The translations under genes and the position numbers were made by a program. DNA of 64,000 bases from Phytophthora sp. 'mugwort'. Its lineage: Eukaryota > Oomycota > Peronosporomycetes > Peronosporales > Peronosporaceae. The stretch covers positions 1,922,001 through 1,986,000 of the forward strand of contig JAUCEF010000008.1 of NCBI GenBank assembly GCA_033558025.1, given 5' to 3'. Positions 8,810 to 18,541 of the stretch are shown here, piece by piece. Each line of letters opens with the position of its first letter. Positions within the stretch are counted from its first letter, which is position 1. Under the pieces are notes generated by a model, which saw only the letters and a program-made list of their open reading frames with translations, searched no databases and was not told where the DNA came from.

Positions 8810-11800
8810 ATGAGCCCAAGCCCCGTCTTCCCTGACCAAGACCCCGACTACGCCTTCGCCATGGACGCCACTTCGACTACCGCCCGCATTAACAAGTTCG
8901 ACGGAACTAACTTCCACACGTGGAAGTTCAAGATGCAGATGGTGCTCGAGGAGCGCGAACTGTGGGAAGTGACAAGTGGGGAAGTGAAGCTGGAGCACTG
9001 CCAGACTGCGGCGGATCAAGCGCTCTTTCGGAAGAAGTCGCGCAAGGCGCTGGCGATCATCTGTCTCGCGATGGAGGATTCGCAGCTGCCGCTGGTTCGC
9101 TCGGCGAGTGGCGCGCATGATGCATGGTCAAGACTGGAAGGACACTTCGAGAAGAAGAGTTTGGCCAACAAGCTCTTTCTTCGTCGGCGTTTCTTCACGA
9201 CGATGATGGACGAAGGTGATGATGTGCTGGAGCACATCAACAAGATCAAGACGCTGGCGGAGCAGCTCGACGCAGTGGGCGCTCCGGTCAGCGAGGACGA
9301 CTTGGTGATCACGCTTTTGGGAAGTCTGAGCGAGTCGTACCAGTTCCTGATCACGGCGTTGGAGTCGAGAGCCGACTCACTGTCGTGGGAACTCGTGACG
9401 TCTCGGCTGCTGCATGAGGACATGAAGCGCAAGGAACAAGGTGGCGGTACGGACGGCACCGCGCACGGTCAAGGTCAAGCGTTCATGACAAGCGACAACA
9501 AGCGCAAGGGTCGGCAGGCGCAGAAGACTAGTGCCTGTCACTACTGTGGCGAGCACGGACATTGGATCGCCAAGTGTCCGGTGCGAATCCGCGAGAACGC
9601 GGAGCGGCAGAGGCCGCAACGAGCGAATGTCGCGCAGAGTGAAGATGACTCTGGCGACTTCCTCTTCTCGGTTGGTGGTAACACGGGTGCCTCCAAGTCG
9701 AATGGAGTGTGGCTGGTCGACTCGGGTGCGACGCAGCACATGACGTACTCGAAGGAGTACATGAAGAACTACAAGAAGATCTCTCCGGTGGACGTGCATC
9801 TCGCGGACGACGGTGTGGTTCAGGCTGTGGGGACCGGCGACATTGTGATGTCGATGAAGACCCCGCGCGGCATGAAGAAGGGTGTACTCACGAACGTGTG
9901 GCACATTCCGAAGCTGTCGCGCAACCTGTTTTCGGTTGGTCGGTTCACTAAGGACGTCGGGCCAGTTATCTTCGAGAGCGGCGGGTGCTTCGCTGAAACG
10001 AAGAGTCTCAAGTGGAAGCTCGGCGCTCGTGAGGGCAAAGGACTGTTCAAGCTGTGCATGACTCCGATGATGCCTGACGAGGCCAATGCGGCAAGTTCGA
10101 AGGATCGCCAAGGGGACACCACGTCGTACCTCTGGCACCTTCGACTTGGTCACATCGGCCATGGCGGTCTAGACGCCATCGTCAAGAAGGGCTACGGTGT
10201 TGGTATCGATATGGCGTCGGTGAAGCAGTGGGAGTTATGCGACGGATGCTCACTCGGCAAGCAAACGCGAGTAAGCTACATGAAGACGTCGCCAAACCGT
10301 GCCAAGCAAGTGCTAGAAGTCGTACACAGTGATGTATGCGGTCCCATGCAGACGCCGACCTTTGGAGGCAAGCGCTATTTTGTCACGTTTATCGATGACA
10401 AGTCGCACTTCTGTGTGGTGTACTTGCTGCGCAACAAGTCCGAGGTGGCCGACAAGTTCGCGCAATTCGTCGCGTTAGCTGAGACCCAGACTGGCAAGCG
10501 CGTGAAAATGCTGCGGAGCGACAACGGCGGCGAGTACACTTCGGGTGAGATGGCCAAGTTCTGTGCGGACCGTGGTATCATGCAGAAGTTCACGCCGCCA
10601 TACACGCCTCAGCTGAACGGAGTCGCCGAGCGCATGAACCGGACGTTGGTGGAGTGTGCGCGCTGCATGCTGGAACATGCTGGATTGCCCAAGACGTATT
10701 GGGGTGAAGCTATCGTGACAGCTACGTTCCTCCGTAATCGGTGTCCGACGCGTGCCATCAACCACGACAAGTCGCCGCACCAAGTTTGGACAGGCAAAAA
10801 AACCGCTGCTAGCGAACCTCAAGGTGTTCGGTTGCCACGCGTACGTGCACGTGCCGAAGGAGAAGCGCACCAAGTTTGACGCTCGGTCGGTGCGCTGTCG
10901 GTTCCTGGGATACTCGGAGCATGAGAAAGCGTACCGTTTCGAAGAGACCAAGAGCGGTCGCGTGCTGGTGAGCCGCGACGCGCAGTTTATGGAAGACGTC
11001 TTCGACAGTGGGAGACGTGACTACCATCAGAGGGAGGTGGTGGTCATTCAAGATGAAGAGACGACGGATCAAGATTCGTTGCAGTCGGATGAAGACGACA
11101 AAGAAGAAGAAGACGAAGAAGCAGCGCGGGACGAAGGTTTTGAACCAGGCAGCAAGCGACACCCGCGGACGCAGTCGCTGGAAGAAGCTGTGGAAGTTCC
11201 AAGTGCCAAGCGGCAGAGTCGACACCTGACTCTGGACGAGATGTCGGCTGCGGCTCAAGAAAGTCAAGACTTCGAAGCTGCATACGTCGTGAATTCAGTG
11301 GGAGAAATGCCGACCACGTTCAAGTCGGCGATGGAATCCAGCGACGCAGTCAAGTGGAAGGAGGCGTGTGACTCGGAGGTCGAGTCGCTCCGCAAGAACG
11401 AGACGTGGATCCTCGTGCCGCTGCCAAAAGGACGCAAGGCAATCGGCAACCGATGGGTGTTCCGTGTGAAGGAGAACCAGGCTGGAGAGATCGAACGGTT
11501 CAAGGCGCGACTGGTGGCCAAGGGATTTTCGCAGAAGTACGGCATCGACTACGACGAGACTTTCGCGCCAGTGGCCAAGTTCACGTCGATCAGGATCCTG
11601 CTCAGTCTGGCGGCCAAGTACAATCTCATGGTGCACCAGATGGATGTCAAGACAGCTTTCCTGAACGGTTTGTTAGACGAAGACATCTACATGGCACAGC
11701 CGGACGGCTACATCGATGAAAAGCACCCGGACTATGTCTGTCAGCTCAAGCGGTCTCTTTACGTTTGAAGCAGTCGCCGCGGATGTGGAACAAGACCATC

Positions 11801-12934
11801 GACGACCTCATGCTCAAGCTAGGGTTCAAGAAGTGCGAGTCTGACCACTGCATCTACTTCAAGCGTGACGACCAAGACATGATCTTCGTGGCGCTATATG
11901 TCGACGACCTGATCCTCGCAAGTAACAACGACAAGCTGCTCAAGTCGACGAAGAAGGCGCTCAGTGACCGTTTCGAGATGACGGACCTGGGCCACCTCAA
12001 GTACTTCCTCGGCATGGAAATCGATCAAGATGTGACGACAGGGAAGGTGTCGATGCGGCAAACCAAGTTTGCGAAAGACATTCTGGAGAAGTTCAACATG
12101 GAGAAGAGCAACCCTGTTAAGACGCCACAGGATCCGGGCCTCAAGCTGACCAAGGCCATGTGCGAGGGCGGCTGCAAGCACGACGAGACCATGGTAAACG
12201 TGCCATACCGGAACGCTGTGGGATGCCTCATGTATCTCATGGTAGGCACACGCCCGGACCTCGCAGCAGCAGTGGGAGTTCTCAGCCAGTTTGCAGCAGA
12301 CCCATGTCCGACACACTGGCAGGCGCTCAAGAGGGTCTTCAGGTACATTCAGGGCACGAAGACGCACGGCATCGAGTTTCAAGCGAGCTGCGACGACGGA
12401 CCCCAAGGCTATTCAGATGCCGACTGGGCTGGAGACATCGAGTCAAGAAGAAGTACAAGTGGCTACGCGTTCATGATGAATGGCGGATGCATCAGCTGGA
12501 GGAGCAAGAAGCAGCGGACAGTGGCGCTGTCTTCGACGGAAGCTGAGTACATGGCGCTATCGGAGGCGACACAAGAGGCGGTGTGGCTCAAGGTGTTCCT
12601 GTGCGAGCTCGGCGAGATGACAAGCGATGAAGCAATCAAGATCTACGAGGACAACCAAGGCTCCATCGCGTTGGCCAAGAATCCCGAATTCCACAAGCGC
12701 ACCAAGCACATAGACATTCGCTACCATTTCGTGCGCGAGAAGGTGGAAGACGGTCAAGTGGTGCTGCAGTATGTTTCGACAACCGACATGCTGGCGGACA
12801 TCATGACGAAGCCAATCTCTGCGACGCAGTTCAGTGTGCTCCGGAGCAAACTCGGCATCGAAGCGCTGAAGGCTGTCGAGTCGAGTGGGAGTGTTGTCAA
12901 GGAGACGTCTCGACCAGCTGCTGTATACCGGTAG
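8810..12934 (+). pseudogene. Copia Gag-Pol of C3, two compensating frameshifts
   Basis: Starting at the ATG in the primer-binding site, the frame runs through Gag, the zinc knuckle CHYCGEHGHWIAKC, protease [11 protein letters not shown] and the integrase core ([26 protein letters not shown]). It breaks near 10798-10804, where GGCAAAAAAACCG has one A more than the C4 equivalent GGCAAGAAACCG. The next 320 or so codons (integrase C-terminus, RT start) are in another frame. A lost G at about 11766 (TTTACGTTTGAAG) restores the first frame for YVDDLILAS and RNase H to the stop at 12934. Apart from these lesions the element is complete, and sequencing error in the A-run is possible. Confidence 0.88.
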
Positions 12935-13245
12935 GATACCGGTATGACCTTCACTCAGTGGCATCGCAATCATCCTGTGATTACGAGACGAAGATTACGT
13001 CACGGTGTTTATGGGACGGTGTTTACGCCACGGACGATTACGCCATGGGTGGGTACAAGATTGTGGGTACATGATGGGCTCTACGTGGCACTCCCTGATT
13101 GGCTGAAGTAACTCAGTATCCAGTAGAGAATCCAGTAGAGTGTACCCAGTAGGTAGAACTGTAGGCTTAGAGGTAGCAAGGAGTTTGCGAACTAAGGACC
13201 TAAATCAATCACTTTGCATTTTGCCATCAAGTGACCAAGCCTTTT
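12892..13245 (+). repeat. LTR3 (3' LTR of C3)
   Basis: This 354-bp LTR is identical by eye to LTR2, implying a recent C3 insertion or conversion. It ends CCTTTT, followed by the target-site copy CTTGG at 13246. Confidence 0.9.
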
Positions 13246-13250
13246 CTTGG
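13246..13250. repeat. Right target-site duplication of C2-C3 (CTTGG)
   Basis: This matches 4040-4044. Family B sequence resumes here (GGAAGGTACTTTCGCGTCC), in register with the intact copy at 20749-20770. Confidence 0.85.
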
Positions 13251-14628
13251 AAGGTACTTTCGCGTCCTTGATCATCTTGGTGTCGACCATCTTGCGAAGG
13301 ACCTCGACTGGAGCGTGACCCATGCGCGCGTGCAAATCGACCGTCCTTCCACTTGTCGCCGCATTTGCCGATCGCTGAGGTGTGCGAAGCCAGTAGAGTC
13401 CATCCACGAGATCCGCCGTCGCCACCACTTGATTCGAGTCCTTGCGCGAAACGTGCATCTCAGTGCCGTCAAATACCACTTGGAACTTGCCATGCTTGTT
13501 TATCTGCGGCACTGAAAGCAGATTCTTGCTCATATTTGGCACGTAAAGCGCGTTCTTGATTTCGATCTCGCGCTCGTCGCCGTTAGGCAGGACCACTCTT
13601 TCCACGATGGTCCCCACGCCCTTGATGGCAGCCTTGTTGCCATCGGCCACCGAAAGTTCGCCTTCACTTCGCTCGATCAAATTGGCGAACTTGGACTTGT
13701 CGTTGCAAATATGGTGCGTGGCACCGCTGTCGACCGCCCACATCCCGGACACATTCTTGTCCGTCGAAACTCCACATTCCAGGGAAACCGCGAACGCCAC
13801 TCGATCGTAGTCGTTGTCGTAGCCGTCGCTGTCGTTTCTCCACTGGATGTTGTTGGCCCCGCGTCCACGGCCGTTGCCGCCGCGTCTTGGCCCTCGGTTC
13901 TCGTCCTTCTGCTTGGTCCAGCACTTGTCAATGACATGCCCCAATTTTCCGCAGTACGTGCACTGACGAGATTCTCGCTCGGCACTGAACGCCTTGGCCG
14001 CGTCTTCAGTTTTCACCGTCGCCGTCTTCTCGCCCTGCCGCTTGATATGCTCGTTCGTGAGCACCTTCACGACGTCTTGCGACCGCAGCTCTGCATTGCT
14101 CATCTCCAAGTTCAGCACGACGTTCTCGTAGCTCTTGGGGAGACTGCGCAACAAGCAGATCGCCACGTCCTCGTCCTCCATCTTGGCGCCAATGCTGCTG
14201 AGCTTGGCGCTGATGTTCAGGACATCATTGCAATGATGCAACACATTGCCGCCTTCCGACATCTCCATGCTGAAGAGCTGTCGCTTGAGGTAGATGCGAC
14301 CAGCCTTCTGCGATCCACCGTACAGCGTCTTCAAGCGCGTCCACGCGATCCAGGCTTCCTCGCAGTCATCGACCACATGATGGTAGTCGGCGTCCATGTG
14401 AAGCAACATCAGTCCAAAAGCGATGTTGCTCGACTTGACATACTCGTCCTTGGCCCGGGAGTCCGTAAAGGATGGAGACGTTTCCCGATTCACGACATGC
14501 CACGTCGACTTGGTCAGGAACACGCCACGCATGTAGCGGTTCCACGTCGCGTAGTTGTCTCCGTTGAACTTGTCGATGGAGACCTTGGTCGAGACGTCTT
14601 GGGCAGAGGACATGGTGTTTGGGCTCAT
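13246..14628 (-). pseudogene. Gag-protease-integrase start of B2, split by C2-C3
   Basis: From the ATG at 14628 the frame is open through Gag (UBN2-like, [11 protein letters not shown]), zinc knuckle [14 protein letters not shown], an Arg/Gly-rich stretch, protease [14 protein letters not shown] and the start of the integrase zinc domain ([15 protein letters not shown]). It then runs into the C3 3' LTR, which replaces the rest. The next integrase codons of the same copy survive at 4009-4044. The coding part has no lesion except the insertion. Confidence 0.88.
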
Positions 14629-14632
14629 AACC

Positions 14633-14975
14633 TGATAAAAGGTATGGATCTTGATAAGTGAAGCTTGGACGGAGCGAAGGGAGTTCTGCACTTGGGTGCG
14701 AGGACCGGAGTGAAGACCACTTGAGCTGAAGAAGGAGATTTGAAAGTGATTGATTTATCGGAGCTTACACTACCTAGTCTACCACATAGATATGCAGCCC
14801 TGCATCCAATCATTTGGTGCATCCAATCACCAACACTCCGCACTCGTCCAATCATCCTACTCGTCTAATCATCGGTTGCGTAAACAACGTACCGTAAACA
14901 TCGCGGGATCGTGTTGGACCGGTTCGGGTTAACCGGTTACTGGTACACAGTACCAAAACCTGGCAACCCTCAATA
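14633..14975 (-). repeat. 5' LTR of B2
   Basis: This is a 343-bp family B LTR in minus orientation. The inner end (TGATAAAAGG) abuts the primer-binding site and the outer end is CCCTCAATA at 14975. Element E starts at the next base. Confidence 0.88.
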
Positions 14976-16636
14976 CGAACAGACGCAGATGAAGAAGAAA
15001 AGTCTGGTGACCAAGATGAAGAATCGACTCCATCTGTGTTTTGGCGTGCAAGTGCCAACGCGGTCGAAGCAGCCGTGGACTTATCGGAGCCGTCGACATT
15101 CCAAGAAGCGGTCAACGGACCTGATCAAGTGCATTGGCGCAAGGCTGTTCGTGCGGAACTCAAGTCGATGCGACTTCGTGGTGTGTTTCGTGCTGCCAAG
15201 TTGCCCAGCGGACAACGCGCCATCGGTACCAAGTGGGTGTTCAAGATTAAGCGCAAAGCCGACGGATCGATCGAGAAGTACAAGGCGCGCCTGGTGGCCA
15301 AGGGTTTCAAGCAAAAGTACGGCATCGACTACACGGAGACGTTCTCGCCCGTGGTCAAGTACGTGACGCTGCGCATGGTCATCGCGATTGCCAAGTTTTC
15401 GACTGGTCCCTCGACCAACTCGACGTGGTAACGGCATTTCTGTACGGCGTCATGAAGGAGTTGGTGTTCTGCGTGGTTCCTGAAGGCGTCGAGCTGGATG
15501 GTGATTTCGACTGCCTGGAATTGGTGAAGGCGATCTACGGTCTCAAGCAAGCTTCGCGCGTATGGAACGAGACCTTCGACGAATTCGTGTGTTCTATCGG
15601 TTTTCAAGTTTCAGCCTTCGACCCGTGCCTCTACATCAAGGTTGTCGATGGCCACTGTGTGCTCGTGCTGGTCTACGTGGACGATGTGTTGGTCACCGGA
15701 AGTTCACCCGAGCTGATCTCACGCACGAAGAACGACCTCAAGACACGCTTCGAAATGACTGACAGTGGCAAGTGTGTGTTCGTCCTTGGAATCGAGCTGG
15801 TGGATGGCCCGGACGGCAGCGTGACGATGTGCCAGCGGCGTTATGTGGATGATATCCTGAAGCGTTTCGGTATGGACGAGTGCAAGGCTGTGGTGAGTCC
15901 GGTAGACATGAGCACTCGACTGGTTCCAAGTGACGCAGCGACCAAGGTGAACGCTCCGTTTCGCGAAGCTGTGGGTGCCCTCATGCACTTGATGACTGCT
16001 ACTCGCCCGGATATCGCGTACGCAGTAGGCTATGTATCGCGCTTCATGGAGAACCCCCAAGAGGAACACTGGGTTGCGGTCAAGCGCATTTTTCGCTATC
16101 TACAAGGCACCAAGACGCATGGAATCTGTTTCAAGCCAGGCAACAAGATCGACTTTCGTGGGTATTCGGATGCGGACTGGGCTGACGACCTCGCGGACCG
16201 CAAGTCGACTTCCGGCTACACGTTCATGCTGATGGGTGCGCCAGTGAGCTGGGGAAGCAAGAAGCAGTCAAGTGTTTCGCTGTCTACGAGCGAGGCGGAA
16301 TACATCGCGCTCAGTCTGGCGATCCAAGAAGGCAAGTGGATTCATCGCCTGCTATGCGAGATTTTGGCGGCTGCCAACGAGACTGGACCCGAGCTCAAGA
16401 TCCGCGAAGACAACCAGTCGTGCATTAAGATGACGAAGAACCCAGTGAACCATGGTCGCGCCAAGCACATCGACATCAAGTACCATCACATCCGTGATGA
16501 GGTCAAGCGCGGCGAAGTCAAGCTCGAGTACTGCGAGACTTCTATCATGCTGGCGGACATCATGACCAAGGCACTGCCAGGACCGCGCCACACGGATCTG
16601 ACGGCGTCCCTCGGTATCCACGCGTGTTCGCATTGA
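14976..16636 (+). pseudogene. RT-RNase H of E, one frameshift and split by B2
   Basis: It encodes the acidic linker end, RT fingers (WVFKIKRKADGSIEKYKARL, KQKYGIDYTETFSP) and, after a frameshift, the RT palm (YVDDVLVTGSS) and RNase H (GYSDADWADDLADRKS, STSEAEYIALSLA, EDNQSCIKMTKN), ending LGIHACSH. The shift is at about 15397, where GCCAAGTTTTCGACTGG has lost one base relative to GCCAAGTATTTCGACTGG at 52341. The gag-integrase part is absent from the window. Confidence 0.87.
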
Positions 16637-16643
16637 GGGGGCG

Positions 16644-16987
16644 TATTGAGGGTTGCCAGGTTTTGGTACTGTGTACCAGTAACCGGTTAACCCGAACCGG
16701 TCCAACACGATCCCGCGATGTTTACGGTACGTTGTTTACGCAACCGATGATTAGACGAGTAGGATGATTGGACGAGTGCGGAGTGTTGGTGATTGGATGC
16801 ACCAAATGATTGGATGCAGGGCTGCATATCTATGTGGTAGACTAGGTAGTGTAAGCTCCGATAAATCAATCACTTTCGAATCTTCCTTCTTCAGCTCAAG
16901 TGGTCTTCACTCCGGTCCTCGCACCCAAGTGCAGAACTCCCTTCGCTCCGTCCAAGCTTCACTTATCAAGATCCATACCTTTTATCA
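16644..16987 (+). repeat. LTR shared by E (3') and B3 (5')
   Basis: This 344-bp LTR starts TATTGAGGGTTGCC after the polypurine tract GAGGGGGCG and ends CTTTTATCA. It is followed by GGTTATGAGCCCAAGC at 16988. Confidence 0.88.
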
Positions 16988-16991
16988 GGTT

Positions 16992-18190
16992 ATGAGCCCA
17001 AGCACCATGTCCTCTGCCCAAGACGTCTCGACCAAGGTCTCCATCGACAAGTTCAACGGAGACAACTACGCGACGTGGAACCGCTACATGCGTGGCGTGT
17101 TCCTGACCAAGTCGACGTGGCATGTGGTGAATCGGGAAACGTCTCCATCCTTTACGGACTCCCGGGCCAAGGACGAGTATGTCAAGTCGAGCAACATCGC
17201 TTTTGGACTGATGTTGCTTCACATGGACGCCGACTACCATCATGTGGTCGATGACTGCGAGGAAGCGTGGGTTGCCTGGTCGCGCTTGAAGACGCTGTAC
17301 GGTGGATCGCAGAAGGCTGGTCGCATCTACCTCAAGCGACAGCTCTTCAGCATGGAGATGTCGGAAGGCGGCAATGTGTTGCATCATTGCAATGATGTCC
17401 TGAACATCAGCGCCAAGCTCAGCAGCATTGGCGCCAAGATGGAGGACGAGGACGTGGCGATCTGCTTGCTGCGCAGTCTCCCCAAGAGCTACGAGAACGT
17501 CGTGCTGAACTTGGAGATGAGTAGCGCCGAGCTGCGGTCGCAAGACGTTGTGAAGGTGCTCACGAACGAGCACATCAAGCGACAAGGCGAGAAGACGGCG
17601 ACGGTGAAGACTGAGAACGCGGCCAAGGCGTTCAACACCGACCGTGAGCCTCGCCAATGCACGTACTGCGGAAAATTGGGGCATGTCATTGACAAGTGCT
17701 GGACCAAGCAGAAGGACGAGAACCGAGGGCCAAGACGCGGCGGCAACGGCCGTGGACGCGGGGCCAACAACATCCAGTGGAGAAACGACAGCGACGGCTA
17801 CGACAACGACTACGATCGAGTGGCGTTCGCGGTTTCCCTGGAATGTGGAGTTTCGACGGACAAGAATGTGTCCGGGATGTGGGCGTGAAGTGGATTCACC
17901 GCCTGTTGTGCGAGATTTTGGCGGCTGCCAACGAGACTGGACCCGAGCTCAAGATCCGCGAAGACAACCAGTCGTGCATCAAGATGAAGAAGAACCCAGT
18001 GAACCATGGTCGCGCCAAGCACATCGACATCAAGTACCATCACATCCGTGATGAGGTCAAGCGCGGCGAAGTCAAGCTCGAGTACTGCGAGACTTCTATC
18101 ATGCTGGCGGACATCATGACCAAGGCGCTGCCAGGACCGCGCCACATGGATCTGACGGTGTCCCTCGGAGTCCACGCGTGTTCGCATTGA
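16992..18190 (+). pseudogene. Deleted gag-(pol) of B3
   Basis: From the ATG at 16992, Gag reads through the zinc knuckle [14 protein letters not shown] to NVSGMWA, the residues just before the protease Asp, then meets TGA at 17886-17888 at the deletion join. The rest is the RNase H tail (KWIHRLLCEILAAANETG ... LGVHACSH) in another frame, ending at 18190. Protease, integrase and RT are gone. The capsid and nucleocapsid part is intact, so a Gag protein of about 298 residues could still be made. Confidence 0.85.
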
Positions 18191-18197
18191 GGGGGCG

Positions 18198-18541
18198 TAT
18201 TGAGGGTTGCCGGGTTTTGGTACTGTGTACCAGTAACCGGTTAACCCGAACCGGTCCAACACGATCCCGCGATGTTTACGGTACGTTGTTTACGCAACCG
18301 ATGATTAGACGAGTAGGATGATTGGACGAGTGCGGAGTGTTGGTGATTGGATGCACCAAATGATTGGATGCAGGGCTGCATATCTATGTGGTAGACTAGG
18401 TAGTGTAAGCTCCGATAAATCAATGACTTTCGAATCTTCCTTCTTCAGCTCAAGTGGTCTTCACTCCGGTCCCCACACCCAAGTGCAGAACCCCCTTCGC
18501 TCCGTCCAAGCTTCGCTTATCAAGAACCATACCTTATATCA
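18198..18541 (+). repeat. 3' LTR of B3
   Basis: This 344-bp family B LTR starts TATTGAGGGTTGCC and ends ATATCA. Inverted family B RNase H sequence of B4 begins at 18542. Confidence 0.87.

Larger units (their letters stand above)
4045..13245 (+). mobile_element. Tandem of two family C copia elements (C2 and C3) sharing a central LTR
   Basis: The order is LTR1 (4045-4359), C2 internal region, LTR2 (8452-8805), C3 internal region, LTR3 (12892-13245). Only the outer ends carry the CTTGG duplication. LTR2 and LTR3 look identical by eye (354 bp each), while LTR1 is a different, shorter subtype (315 bp). The two internal regions are clearly diverged. C2 is the closer relative of C1, and C3 of C4. 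This fits one insertion event (C2) followed by recombination that added C3 through the LTR. Confidence 0.9.
4009..14975 (-). mobile_element. Ty1/copia family B element, copy B2, interrupted by C1 and C2-C3
   Basis: B2 is a minus-strand family B element seen in two pieces: 4009-4044 (integrase zinc-domain codons, SSGPSVCRGCQ) and 13246-14975 (integrase start, protease, gag, 5' LTR). The C2-C3 tandem splits it, flanked by CTTGG on both sides (4040-4044 and 13246-13250). C1 is inserted 36 bases further into integrase. Pol and the 3' LTR lie beyond the left edge. Its right end (14975) is an exact LTR terminus next to element E, with CGAAC the predicted target-site duplication. Confidence 0.88.
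14976..16987 (+). mobile_element. Ty1/copia family B element, copy E (3' part)
   Basis: E is a plus-strand family B element missing everything left of the pol linker because B2 is inserted there. It runs through RT and RNase H to a stop at 16636 and an LTR at 16644-16987. That LTR is followed directly by the primer-binding site and gag of B3, so E and B3 form an LTR-sharing tandem like C2-C3. Confidence 0.85.
16644..18541 (+). mobile_element. Internally deleted family B derivative B3
   Basis: B3 consists of LTR (16644-16987), gag up to the protease start, a direct join to the last 300 bp of RNase H, and LTR (18198-18541). About 2.7 kb of pol is missing compared with the family. Both LTRs, the primer-binding site and the polypurine tract remain, so B3 has the cis signals of a non-autonomous element. 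The right end (18541, ATATCA) is an exact LTR terminus inside B4, with GCCAG the predicted target-site duplication. Confidence 0.85.
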
